Shown piece by piece: positions 23,649 to 33,953 of a stretch of DNA of 64,000 nucleotides. Location: positions 2,358,883 through 2,422,882 of the forward strand of contig NW_015622546.1 of the NCBI RefSeq assembly GCF_000835495.1, written 5' to 3'. Under the pieces are notes generated by a model. That model was not told where the DNA came from, made no database searches, and saw nothing but the letters and a program-made list of their open reading frames with translations. The first letter of the stretch is position 1. Every line of letters starts with the position of its first letter. The stretch is from Cladophialophora immunda (Eukaryota; Ascomycota; Eurotiomycetes; Chaetothyriales; Herpotrichiellaceae). Both the position numbers and the translations under genes were made by a program.

Positions 23649-24252
23649 AGTACTTGCTCCGTCGTGAAAACTGGACATATCGGTCTCGAGAACAGCAAAA
23701 TCAAGACGACCTGCCATACGCCCTAGAGACCGACGGAGACTAGCATGAATGGCCGAGTCCAGGATGGAAGAGCCTAGCAAGGCGTTGTGTTCTGGTCTTT
23801 GCTGTCTACTGCCGGCTTTGTACCAGGACTTAGAAGCAACAATCTTCACTGACACCTCTGGGGATATAACAGCACGTGGTCGAACTCGAGGCGACACGAC
23901 AGACACCCACAAACAGTGCAAATGAACTCAGGACAAAGGTCAGATCGTTCGCCAAGTGATCGAGGTCCAAAACTATTCTCTACTGAAGACATCGTTTTCA
24001 CCTGTGCTGGCATTTGGAGAGGTTGGACGCGGAGTGCCTCGGCGAACCAAGTGACATTCGACTCAGGTTTCGACAGCCGAAGTGCAGTCTGCCACGTTGT
24101 GAAGACAGGCCAACGTGCTGCCTCACCAGGTCCGTATGATTTACTTTTCCGTGACTTGTCGCCATTCTTCACAACGATCATCTTCTACAACCGCCCTCGA
24201 CAGAACACACGGTCGCCATCTCAATGAGCATCAGATATCCCGAGACAGCTCA
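23649..24252. other. Intergenic, nothing recognised
   Basis: About 600 bp between two + strand genes. Short overlapping frames on both strands lack family motifs. It probably holds the TatD-like 3' UTR and the next promoter. Confidence 0.5.
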
Positions 24253-25922
24253 ATGTCAATTTCACCAAAAGATGTCTTTCGTCTGGATCCTCCTCAGAGG
24301 TTCGCCTATACAGACTTCGTTATCTGGGCACCACTTCCTCGACTCCCCCAGGGCATGCCCGCAGAAACCGCAATGCGAAAATACCCACGCACGCGCTTGA
24401 ACAGGCTGATCAGGGCAGTGGAAGCTCGCCTCGGAAGACGTCGTTGCTTTTTCAGCGAGGGCCAGCCGAGAGACCAAAAGAAGGAATCACAATTTGGAGT
24501 TAGTAGGCTCTACGCCATCTATGAGGTCGAACATTGGCCCGGCGCGTTTGCGCAGTTTGACTGGACACAATTTGTCATGGCGAATATTGAACGCGACGCA
24601 CTACGCAATGAGTATGGACGCAGTATGAAACCGGCATGTACGTCTCCATCCGACCACCTCAGATACCCTGAGTGCTGCTGATCTGTTTCCGCTCAGTGCC
24701 CACACTTCCAGCGTCCGCTGTGCCGATCTATCAGGAAATGCTGCGACAGGAAAGTAGCGGCTCGGCGAGGATAGAGGTCAACTCGGGCCAGATCGCCGGC
24801 GTGATATTCAAGGGTCAGATACGCACCTTTCCAGAGGAAGACATTCCAACACAAGCACGACGAGATGATCCAGACCAACAGCACGAATTGGTGCGGGCCT
24901 CTTTCATGCCGCAGCTCTCGACTTCTCCCAACATGCGCGACGCGCTCTCCGAGCTCAGCAGCGAGCAGCTTGAGGAATTAGTCCGCAACGACCAAATGTT
25001 TCGTGACGCCTGTCAATTCCATCAAACCGTCGTCCACAAGGAACTGAGACAGATGAACCGTTTTTACCTGCGTTGCGTCGGTCGGCAGCCCGGCATGCAC
25101 CTATTGACATGGCAGGAAGTCATGCACGAGGCACGAGCCATGATCAAGCTGACGTTCCTCCAGCAACTGGACAAGTGGAGGCGACAACAGCCCGACGTCC
25201 AGTTCGACGTCCAAGACCTGACAGGGACGATCGTGGACCTCCAGCTGAGATATCTCATATCACGGGTCCGGCACCACGATCCGATTCCTCCACACGCTCC
25301 GCCCCGGTCTCAGAGAGAGCTCCACCGCAAGCATCAGATCGCCGCTATGCTGAGGCAGCGACACATCCTCCGGGAATGGACGGCGGCTGTCGCGACGCGG
25401 TCCACTGTCCGCGACGGGGAGAGATATCGGAGGGAGGGAGAACATATCATGGACATGTGGACCGGCACGGTCGAGGAGGTTGAGGCATTCGACGAACGAA
25501 ATAGGAGGGAGAATACGGCGCTCACCGCCGACATGATACCCATGGCCACCCCGCTTCGCGTTCACGCTCCGCTGGCTGACGTGCACACTCAGACGGAGGG
25601 CCGGGAACAACAACAGCAGCAGCAGCAGCACCCGCCGGTCTCGTCAGAACCACCTCTACAACTGCCCGGAGAAGACCAAGCCCAAATCCCGATCCAGGGA
25701 AGGGAGCAACAATCGCAAATGCAACCGCAAGGACAGGACCAGGCGCAGGAGGGTCCGGGAGTGGAAAAGGCGGAGACAGGAACACAAGAACGCGGAGCAG
25801 ACAACGCGTCAAGGCAAGAACCGCCGCAGGAAGATTCTCTGCAGATGGCCACGCCGGTCTGCGAGCAATGCCCGGAGCAGATCCACGCACAGGCACAGGA
25901 GCAACCCCTCGCCCCCCGCTAG
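24253..25922 (+). CDS. Unknown protein with Gln-rich C-terminus
   Basis: CDS join(24253..24637,24697..25922), 536 aa; the intron is GT-AG and joins KPA|LPTLPASAVP in frame. I do not recognise the family. The N-terminal half is mixed charged/hydrophobic with aromatic blocks (RFAYTDFVIWAPLPRLP, VSRLYAIYEVEHWPGAFAQF). The middle is helical and Gln/Arg-rich (FHQTVVHKELRQMNRFYLR). The last ~130 residues are low-complexity Gln/Glu/Pro with a CAG-type run near 25611-25630 (EQQQQQQQH) and repeated EQ/QGQ units. No signal peptide or membrane helix. The start at 24253 is inferred; an in-frame ATG at 24136 would add 39 residues. Possibly lineage-specific. Confidence 0.6.
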
Positions 25923-26798
25923 GGTCGGAGCACGGTCACGCAGGACCACAGACACGGCTTCTCGAGCACATGGAGGTGGAGGCTCTCGACATATGACCGC
26001 GCCCACCAGCTGGAGCAAACTGACACTTTCCACGCTCTGGGCCATTTGAGGAGAACTGTGCTGCCGGTCATCCATGTCCATGTCCATGTCCACCTTCTCC
26101 TTTGCTTGCAAGAAGACAGGGAAATAAGCGAAAAAAAAAGAAAACGGACTCGGAAAGGTCAACGTGTTGAATCTGCATTGACCTCGTCCGCACGGAGAAG
26201 AGAGACATACCCACGAGCCAGTCTGGGTACAGGGATCGGATCCATCGGCTTAACCACCTAATACCCCTTTGTGGATCGCTAATTAGAGCTTAAGCCTGGC
26301 AGAGGATGACGGGCACGGAGACATGGGTTCGGGCTTGGGCGCATTTTCACGACTGGATACCTAAATAACTGCGTGGCCATGCCATGCTTGCTGCCTTTGC
26401 TGCAAGAGTGCCGTTTCCGTCCTGCCTTGCCGCTGTGCGATGAATCTATTCACGGATCATCAAGACAGGAGGGGGAGGGGATGGAACAGGTGACAGAGGC
26501 GACAGGTTGGATCGGGAAATAATGATGATGCATGCACAATAGGACGCCGGAGCAAGAGTCAACGACGCTGAAAGATTCGAGTCGAGTTGTTCTCAAGGGG
26601 CAATCAATGTGCATTCCATCACAGCTTGACACTGCGTCAGATCTCATTTCCCTCCGTTCCATTCTGTTCCATTCTAACTGACGCCCTGCCCAGAGCGAAA
26701 TGCTCTCGTACTTTGTACAGGCTATCGCTCTTGCTCTTAATCTTGCTTCATTTCCCGTATTGCTGTGTCGACTTGGTGGTCACCACTGCAATCATCCC
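25923..26798. other. Convergent intergenic region
   Basis: About 0.9 kb between converging genes. It contains a short A-run (about 26130) and simple CATGTC repeats near 26070, otherwise nothing recognisable. Confidence 0.5.
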
Positions 26799-29044
26799 TC
26801 ATCGGGTCGCATGGCGAATGACCAGACTGACCGCATCATCGGCGATCTTGACGCCCATGCCGCCGTCGACATTGACGAGGGCAAAGTACGCCTTGCCCGT
26901 CAGCGGCGCGATCCACGTCGTGCACGCCCACCCGTCGCAACGGCCGTCCATCCATATCGCCTCGCCGCCGGCCCAGTCGCGGGTCGCGGTCATCCAGCAC
27001 CCCGGCGTCGAAATCTGATCCGGCCCCAGCTTGGTGTAGAAGAAACCACCACCACCACCATTCGCGGCGGTGTTTTCGCCTACGCTGCCGCTGTCGCCGC
27101 GCAATACCGCTGTAGGCATCCCCATGGCAGCGCGCAGGTGCATGCCCACAAAGGCCGCGTAGTCGGGCGCCGAGCAGGAGATGCCCGTCGAGGCGTAGAA
27201 GGCGCCGCGGTGCAAGACATAGTGTGCCGGGTCGAGCGGCTCCCTTGTATCGGCGTGGTGGCCGCATGGCTGCGTGGGATTGTCAACGGTGGCGGCAGTG
27301 CCCATGGACGCGTTCTTGTCCGTCTCCGATCTGCCAAACCTCGCCGAGTACATCTCCAGGGGGTCGAAGACGAGCGACTTGACCAGACTCTCCAGAGAGG
27401 TCCCCGTGCGCTGTTCCATGGCCGAGGCGATCAGGATGGGGTTGGCCCAGTTCCACGCATACCCGCCGGTTCCGGGTGTCGTGTCCGGCGGCCGGCCTAG
27501 GTACGAGATGGCGACGGCGAAGCGCTGGTCCTCGACGCTGGCGCCACCATGGCGGATGTAGTCGAACAGTTCACCCTCCTCGACGCTAGTGATGTAGGCC
27601 TTGAACCCGGACAGGTGGGCCGCCAGCATCGCGAGGGTGGTCTGGTGATGGAACGGGTGCACGCGACTCGCCGCCAGCGACGGGAAGAGCTCCAGCACTG
27701 TCTCGTCCCAACGGAACAGGCCCCGCTCGACCAGCACGCCCAGCACCGTGTTGGTGAAGGCGTTACTGTTGGCTACGACGAAGCAGTCGGCCCGCGTCAC
27801 CGCCGTCGAGCAGCCCTGCCTCCGGTACCCGACGACCTGGATCTTGGGCGGGGCGTCGGCCGACACGATGCCTACTGCCATGGCCGGCGCGGACTTTTCC
27901 TTGCGCAGGTTCTCGAGCGCGGTTTTGAACTTCGCGTCCGTGTTCATCTTCCACGGCGCAAAGTCCAGTTGCTCCTCGGGCGCCGAGGGAGGACGTGGTT
28001 GTGTTGGTTCCCGTGCGGGCTGCGCATTCTGGATCGCGGGGCTAGGTATAGTCTGCTTCGATAGCTGCACTGGCGCTGGCACTGGCTTTCGATTCAAGGC
28101 TGGCTTTGGCCGCGGAGAATCTGCGGCGAGTGGGACATTGGGAGAGAGTTTGGGAAGATAGCGGACTTCGCGTGTCTGCGGATCGATGGTGTACCTGAAG
28201 ACAGTGAACGAGACGAAAAAGACGTGATGGGGTGCAGCAAAACATACCACAGGTCATATTTGGCATCATAATGTGTGTGCAATCCTCCTTCATGCGATGG
28301 GACTTCCGTTGATGCTGGGCGCGATTCGGGAGTGTTCCGGCTTGGACCCAAGCTCATTGATCCAAGGCTGGAAATGATCGGGTCCGGAACATCGCGGTCA
28401 TGCAAGGCTTTGTAGTCATCCAATGAGTAAATAGTCTGCGTGTCATCGAACTTCATATCCAGAATACTCTCGGCATAGTGTTCCTGAGGGTGCGCCTGTC
28501 TGATGGACGCCGCCCCTCGCTGGACCTGATGGAATGTGTCCTGTCCAGATCGCAGGATGGACAGGATCTGATCGATCGAGGACGAGTCGAGTGCTCTGAG
28601 CAGCAGGTTCAAGGCCGAGCTCTGGCCGCGGAGCTGCTGGAGAAGTTCATTCATCGACTCTTCCTTCCAGAGGTACTTGATCTTCTTGCCCCTCCCTAGC
28701 CTGGCGGCGGGCTTGTTCTTGTCAATGTCGATGCCGTCTGCTGCCGCCAACTTCTCAATCTCCTTGCTCAGCACCGAGAGGGTCAGTGTGCATCCGACCA
28801 GGGAGAGGTCGATGGATTCGATCACGAATTCGGGATATCGAGCCATAGCCGACTTAGAGACGGTCGAGAAGTGCATTTGTAGCTGAGACAATGCCGCGGC
28901 CAGCACGGTGCACTCTGTCTGCATCATGAAGACGCACCGCTGGGCATCTTGGTACTTCTCGTAAATGCCCGCCAGAGCCTTGCCGCTGCGCACGACGCAG
29001 AAGACGAGGCTCGATGTGGCGGTTGCGATGCTGAGCGGATCCAT
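26799..29044 (-). CDS. STAND_N-type N-terminal domain fused to degenerate beta-lactamase/serine-hydrolase domain
   Basis: CDS complement(join(26799..28194,28248..29044)), 730 aa. The GT-AG intron (28247-28195) joins KYDLW|YTIDPQ in frame. Residues 1 to ~130 (MDPLSIATATSSLVFCVVRS, then IYEKYQDAQRCVFMMQTEC) match the Fungal_N/STAND N-terminal domain found at the head of fungal NLR-like proteins. A helical region and a Pro-rich linker (~280-335) follow. From ~335 the fold resembles class C beta-lactamase/LACTB-like hydrolases: SAPAMAVGIVSADAPP, FTNTVLGVLVERGLFRWDETV, HPFHHQTTLAMLAAHLSGF, ANPILIASAMEQRTG. Where SxxK is expected just before FTNTVL the sequence is VANSN, and no clear YxN follows, so it is probably a pseudoenzyme or has an altered mechanism. 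No NACHT/NB-ARC lies between the parts. Role unknown; a signalling or recognition role is inference only. Confidence 0.75.
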
Positions 29045-29376
29045 TCAAACTCGTCCGAACCGTGACACGGGTTCCTGCTGGTTTGTTCTCCGCGATCCTT
29101 CGTTTTCATCAATCATTTCAGCAACAAAAGTTTGTTGAAGCTAAAGGTGGGTGGTGGTCGTAGGTTGAGGTCCAAGGCAGCAGCAAAGTTAGCCGAATAC
29201 GAGGCTGAATGGTCCAGACCATTGGCAGCGATAAAAGACGGAAAACTGCAGGCAGCTCGCATGCGGCTCACCTCGACCGTGCCGCCTTTAAAGACCCGTC
29301 ACCCACGACCCTCCCTCCCCTCACCCTCTTCTCACTTCTGCTCACTTCTCCTCACCTTGTCTACGCACCCGTCGAC

Positions 29377-30900
29377 TTATGCTCGATTCGAAAATGGGTC
29401 CTGTCTTGACGCCGATCCGTGCCTCGAGCCTCCTCTTCCCCTACACCTAGAACTGGGTACCAGGAGACGAGCTGTAACCATGGCGCGTAGCTGTGGCGCG
29501 AAGGATAGGTGATTGCAGGTAGGAGCTGCACATTCTTGCACTGCCGGGGCGCGCGCGGAAACCGTGGTGCCCGTCACGCAAAGGGTCGACTGCATTCGAT
29601 CTTCTGCGTACATAGCCAGGTAGGTTTCCTGTGTTTTGTGGAAATGATGCCGAAGTCTTCGTCGAGAGGCTGGATCTAGCGTGTCGTCCAGATCCGGTAG
29701 ATGATCACCAAGGCGCATGTCCATGGTAATGCGAGCGGCGAATCCAAAATGCAGAGGAGAAACCGAATCATTGATCTCTTTCCACAAATTCAAGAGGAGA
29801 AATCCTTGCACCGTTTCCAAAGTGCACGTGCGAGTGAAGAAAGCGTCAGCTGCCAGATGGCGGATTCGGGTGTATAAATTTTCTTCCAAGTCCCGCCACA
29901 TTGTTGCGGTTTCCTGGCTTGATGCTTGGTGTTCGATGAAGTGCTAGGAGTGCTCAGCCCCTTCATTCTAGTCTGCGAGTCTCGCGCTAAGATGGAGGAT
30001 GACGGTACAGAGGAAGGTTGAGGAGCGACGGAAAGTATGATAACCGTTCTCAACTACGCCGAGGAGCCCGGGCTAGCGAGAGCGGTGCGCAGGTACCGAT
30101 CCCACAATCTCTCAGCATCTGCAGGGTCAAGAATTCCAGCGATGACTGGCTCAACTAGAGGATCGCAGGAATGATCGCACGATATCCAAGTGGGCGTTAC
30201 GCACTCAAGTTGCGAGCTTAGGGATCCAATAGGTGGCAGAATACTTGCCAGTGTCTTCGGACCATGGTGTACGGCGATAGTCGTATCACTGGGGGACGGA
30301 GCAGTTACTCTGTCGATGTCGAACGGGACCATCAGGTGTGGCAAGGTACGCCGGCGCCCTTTGCTGTAAACATCGGCCCATAATGCAGATGCTAAAACTC
30401 CTGCGCTCCAGACCGGAGTGCCATCCCGGGCTTCTGGCGGAACAGCATCAACTGGTTTAGCTGTTGACCACGCTGACGGCGCCGCAACACTATGACTCGG
30501 CTTGGCGCGTCGGTCACTAGAGGGTTTGGAGGTATGGGGGTCTGCTTGAGACTCGAGAGCGGCTTGGTGGTTTGAGGTAGAAGGCTGTAGGTCTTGATTT
30601 GATTCCAGTTGGGTTTGACGTTCTGAAGGGAGATTGATTGATGTGCAGAGAGCCTATAATTTTGTGAGATGCCGCCGGTTTGACTGTCATGTTTGATGAT
30701 TTTGTTGTTCTAGACTCAAGTACTTAACCACTTTTGGGTCTTCTTCCTCTGCGTTTAATGAGCACAAAGCAATCGAACCCATGTTTGACACAACGAGCAC
30801 AAGTATCAGTCTGGTCAGTAAACCGGTCAGATTTTTGCTTGGCAAGTCGACATTCTATACATGCCGCGGGTCGACTTGGTGAGCCAGGACTTGGAGTCAT
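29377..30900 (-). pseudogene. Decayed Zn2Cys6 fungal transcription factor
   Basis: Exon 1 (30900-30729) encodes ACIECRLAKQKSDR and DTCARCVKHGFDCF, a Zn2Cys6 cluster in which the third Cys is Ser (KxKC is KQKS). A GT-AG intron 30728-30623 leads to exon 2, open to TAG at 30056-30054 (linker, then DPLVEPVIAGILDPADAERLWDRYLR-type start of the regulatory domain, split here only by frame). From about 30070 the homology jumps to another frame (VVENGYHTFRRSSTFLC, VILHLSARLAD). It meets TAG at 29970-29968 and again at 29946-29944, then continues open as TLETVQGFLLLNLWKEIND and LHFGFAARITMDMRLG. The C-terminal part of the family is missing. One lost ligand, a frameshift, two stops and truncation make this a pseudogene. 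CAG or TGG to TAG changes fit C-to-T decay such as RIP, but that is inference. Confidence 0.75.
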
Positions 30901-31673
30901 TGCTATTGCCGACAGAATGTACAAACGAAGACTAAACAACAAATTAAAGTGCCCGCGGGTACTATGAGCCGAAGTCTGAGGCTTTGTGAAGTTGTTGAAC
31001 CCCTGAACCAACAGTTAGAGAAGAGAACTATAGCTTACTAATCGTTTCCTCAAGGCCGCGCTTAGGTGCGCTCACGTGACAGTGCCGCTTGGAGACCTGA
31101 GTATCCACGTGACCTTCTCGTCCCGCTCTGCTCGCGTCTACAATATACACGTCCTTCCCCTAAACTCACCCCTGCTTGGGCGGGTCCAGACCGACTCTGA
31201 TCTCCAGCCCTGTTTCCTTGTGAATGAAGACGAAGCTGATGTTCAAGCTGAAGCTGATCAAATCGTACCAAGACGAGCTGGGCACGCCAAAATTAGGCTT
31301 GAAAAAGCGGAAGATTAACCCCACGATCGATAGCACCCATGGATCTGCCGCATGCTCACATAGAAGATGTTATTAGCAATGTCCGCCCAATCACTCACTC
31401 AATTTGCCGACAACGTCTATGACACCTGCACTGCTTGTGTATGCAACACATACCATCAGCTCGGCATTGCGGGCTTGCCCGAGGCCGTACCCGAGACGAG
31501 GCAGATCCACATTGCCCGACAGCGGGACGAGAGGGTGATGGGATATTGAAAATGTTTCCAGTGCGTCAAGCTCATGTAGTTGCTATCTCAGGGAAGACGT
31601 CTGAAGTTCAGCCTCTGACCCCCGGACTTCATCGAGTGTTCATGTCCTCAGCACTCCATACTGGATCGCAAGA
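30901..31673. promoter_or_regulatory. Upstream region of the hydrolase gene with paired CACGTGAC sites
   Basis: No gene recognised. Two identical CACGTGAC octamers (31073-31080 and 31106-31113, 33 bp apart) resemble E-boxes bound by bHLH factors. They lie 560-600 bp before the CocE-like ATG and about 170-210 bp before the decayed regulator's start. Function is inferred. Confidence 0.4.
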
Positions 31674-33611
31674 ATGCCAAACAAGATCAGAGACGACCTC
31701 TATAAGGCGGATTACACTTCCTTCCCGTACATCTTTGAAGAGAATGTGACTATCAAGCTTAAGAGCTTCGAAGGATTGGTCCGGTGCAACATCTACCGGC
31801 CAAAAACGCCCCAGAAGGTGCCCGTTCTCGTGACTTACGGGCCTTACGGCAAAGACATCCATTTGAAAATGTGAGTGGCTTCTCTGCCCTCTAGCCCGAG
31901 TGAATGCCTAGAGACTTGAGTGTCATTTAACAATAGTTACAGGTTCCATCCAGCGTCATTTGCCGAGCTTAATTCCAAACACAAGTCTGCGCACACATCG
32001 TTTGAAACTCCAGACCCAGGGTTCTGGACCGCCCATGGCTACGCCGTTCTCCGAGCGGACGAGGTCGGGCTAGGCCAGTCTCCCGGCATCCTGGACACCA
32101 TGTCCCAGAGGACATCGGACGCCTTTGCTGATGTGATCGAGTGGGCTGCCGAGCAGCCCTGGTCCAACTCCAAGGTCGCATTGACAGGCATCAGCTACTT
32201 CGCTGGCAGCCAGTGGAGGGTAGCCGCGCGGCGCCCCAAAGGGTTGGTCGCCATCTGCCCCACGGACGGAATGGCCGACTACTACCGTGATCGTTGTCGT
32301 CACGGTGGGATCCTGACAGGCTTCCTGTCGCGTTGGTTCAACAATTCGGTGCTCTCCAATCAATATGGATTGCCAGGCAAGGCGCAGCGGAACTGGGGTC
32401 CCGATTCACTGGAGGGCGACCTGTCCGCAGAAGAACTGGCTCGGAATCGTCACGACCAGGTTGTCGACAACGCGAAACACTTTTACCGCGACGACATGTA
32501 CTACGCGTCGCGCGACTACAGTCTGGAAGACATCGAGGTCCCGATTCTGTCCTTTGCCAATCTGGGAAGTATCATGATCCATTTCCGCGGGAACTACGAG
32601 GGATTCCGCCTGGCGAGCTCCCGACACAAGTTCATCCGTTTCATCACCGGACGCCACGACCTGCCCTTCTACGACGATGAACACGTCGAAGTCCAAAAGA
32701 GCTTTCTGGACGCCTTTTGCAAGGATGACGATCGCGACGGCTGGACAGACGGGACACGGCCGCCTGTCGACTTGGTGTTGCGCAGAGGGAACGTCGGGTA
32801 CAACAACCCCTCCGCAGAAAAGGCCTTCGAACGGCGCTTCGAACATGAATGGCCGCTGGCCCGGACTCGGTACACAAAGTTCTATCTGACGCCAGATAGC
32901 CGCTTGGACCAGGTGGAACCGACGGTGCACTATGACAGAGTATCTTATCGGGCGCTCGGGAACTTGGACAGTCCCCAAGCGGTGAACTTCAGCACCGATC
33001 GACTACAAGCAGAGACCGAGGTCACTGGGTACATTGTTGCCCACCTCAATGTCTCGGTCACTCCTCTTCCCGGGGGAACCATCCCCACCGACATCGACCT
33101 CTTCCTGACGCTTCGCCACTTTGCTGCCGATGGGACCGAGGTTTACTACACCGGAATCACGGGAGAGCCAGTGCCGCTGTGTAAGGGCTGGCAGAGGATG
33201 AGCCTGAGGAAAGTGAACCCAGAGCATCCGCGACACCGTCCTTGGCTGCCTCACCGCGACTATTTCTCGTCCGATGTCCTGCCCGTCATCCCCGGAGAGA
33301 TCTATCCTGTGGACGTTGAGGTTTGGGTCACCTCTGTCGTCGCCGAGAAAGATGACCGCTTTGTGTTCGAGGTCGCGAGCGGTGATACCCAGGGCAGCGG
33401 TTTGTTTGGCCACGATACGCCTGAGCGGTGAGTATGCAGCTCCGAGCCTGGATTTCCGCCCCACTCTTTCCCCCCCGCCTTACTCCTCCGGGACAGTGGC
33501 TGACTTTGATGGGTGTCTAGGTCTGCAGAGAAGCTTGCCGGGTTGAACCACATCCATTTCAGCCCCAGCTACCTCAACTGGATAAGCTTGCCAATTATAC
33601 CGGCAGCGTAA
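31674..33611 (+). CDS. CocE/NonD family serine hydrolase (X-Pro dipeptidyl-peptidase-like)
   Basis: Alpha/beta hydrolase expected to cleave an ester or amide. CDS join(31674..31870,31943..33427,33521..33611), 590 aa; three exons, GT-AG introns, the last exon giving the SAEKLAGLNHIHFSP end. Motifs: VPVLVTYGPYGKD (first strand and oxyanion region), HGYAVLRADEVGLGQSPG, KVALTGISYFAGSQW (GxSY nucleophile elbow), FITGRHDLPFYDDEHVEVQKSF (catalytic His region), then the C-terminal jelly-roll domain (SVTPLPGGTIPTDIDLFLTL, PGEIYPVDVEVW). No signal peptide, so likely cytosolic. First gene of the putative catabolic cluster; it could release an aromatic acid or alcohol from an ester, which is inference. 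Confidence 0.9.
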
Positions 33612-33953
33612 CGCGAGAATACTGGCTCAGAGGATCAGACAGTTCTATCGGATAGACCATGGCATGCAATGTCCAATACACTGTTCTCTCAAGCCGCGTT
33701 TTTCTTTGGATCCTAGATGCAATAGTCGGGAATAAATATCATCATACATCGACCCAACTTCATCATGTTCATGGTACGATAATGGGGAAAATAGTAGCAA
33801 ATGCGGAAGGAAAGTAATGCCTCCCCGGCACTTTTGGAGCTTTGATGAGCAAAGAGAGATGAGCGGCCTGTTTATTGGCAGTATTGCACCAGGTTTCCTA
33901 GTTCTGCCTCTCCAGGTGCTGCCGCACGGATGGCCACCAACAATATGGGGGGT

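Noticed and set aside
26700..27500. A 266-codon + strand frame opposite the beta-lactamase-like domain
   Set aside because: Antisense shadow of a GC-rich exon; no motif and biased composition.
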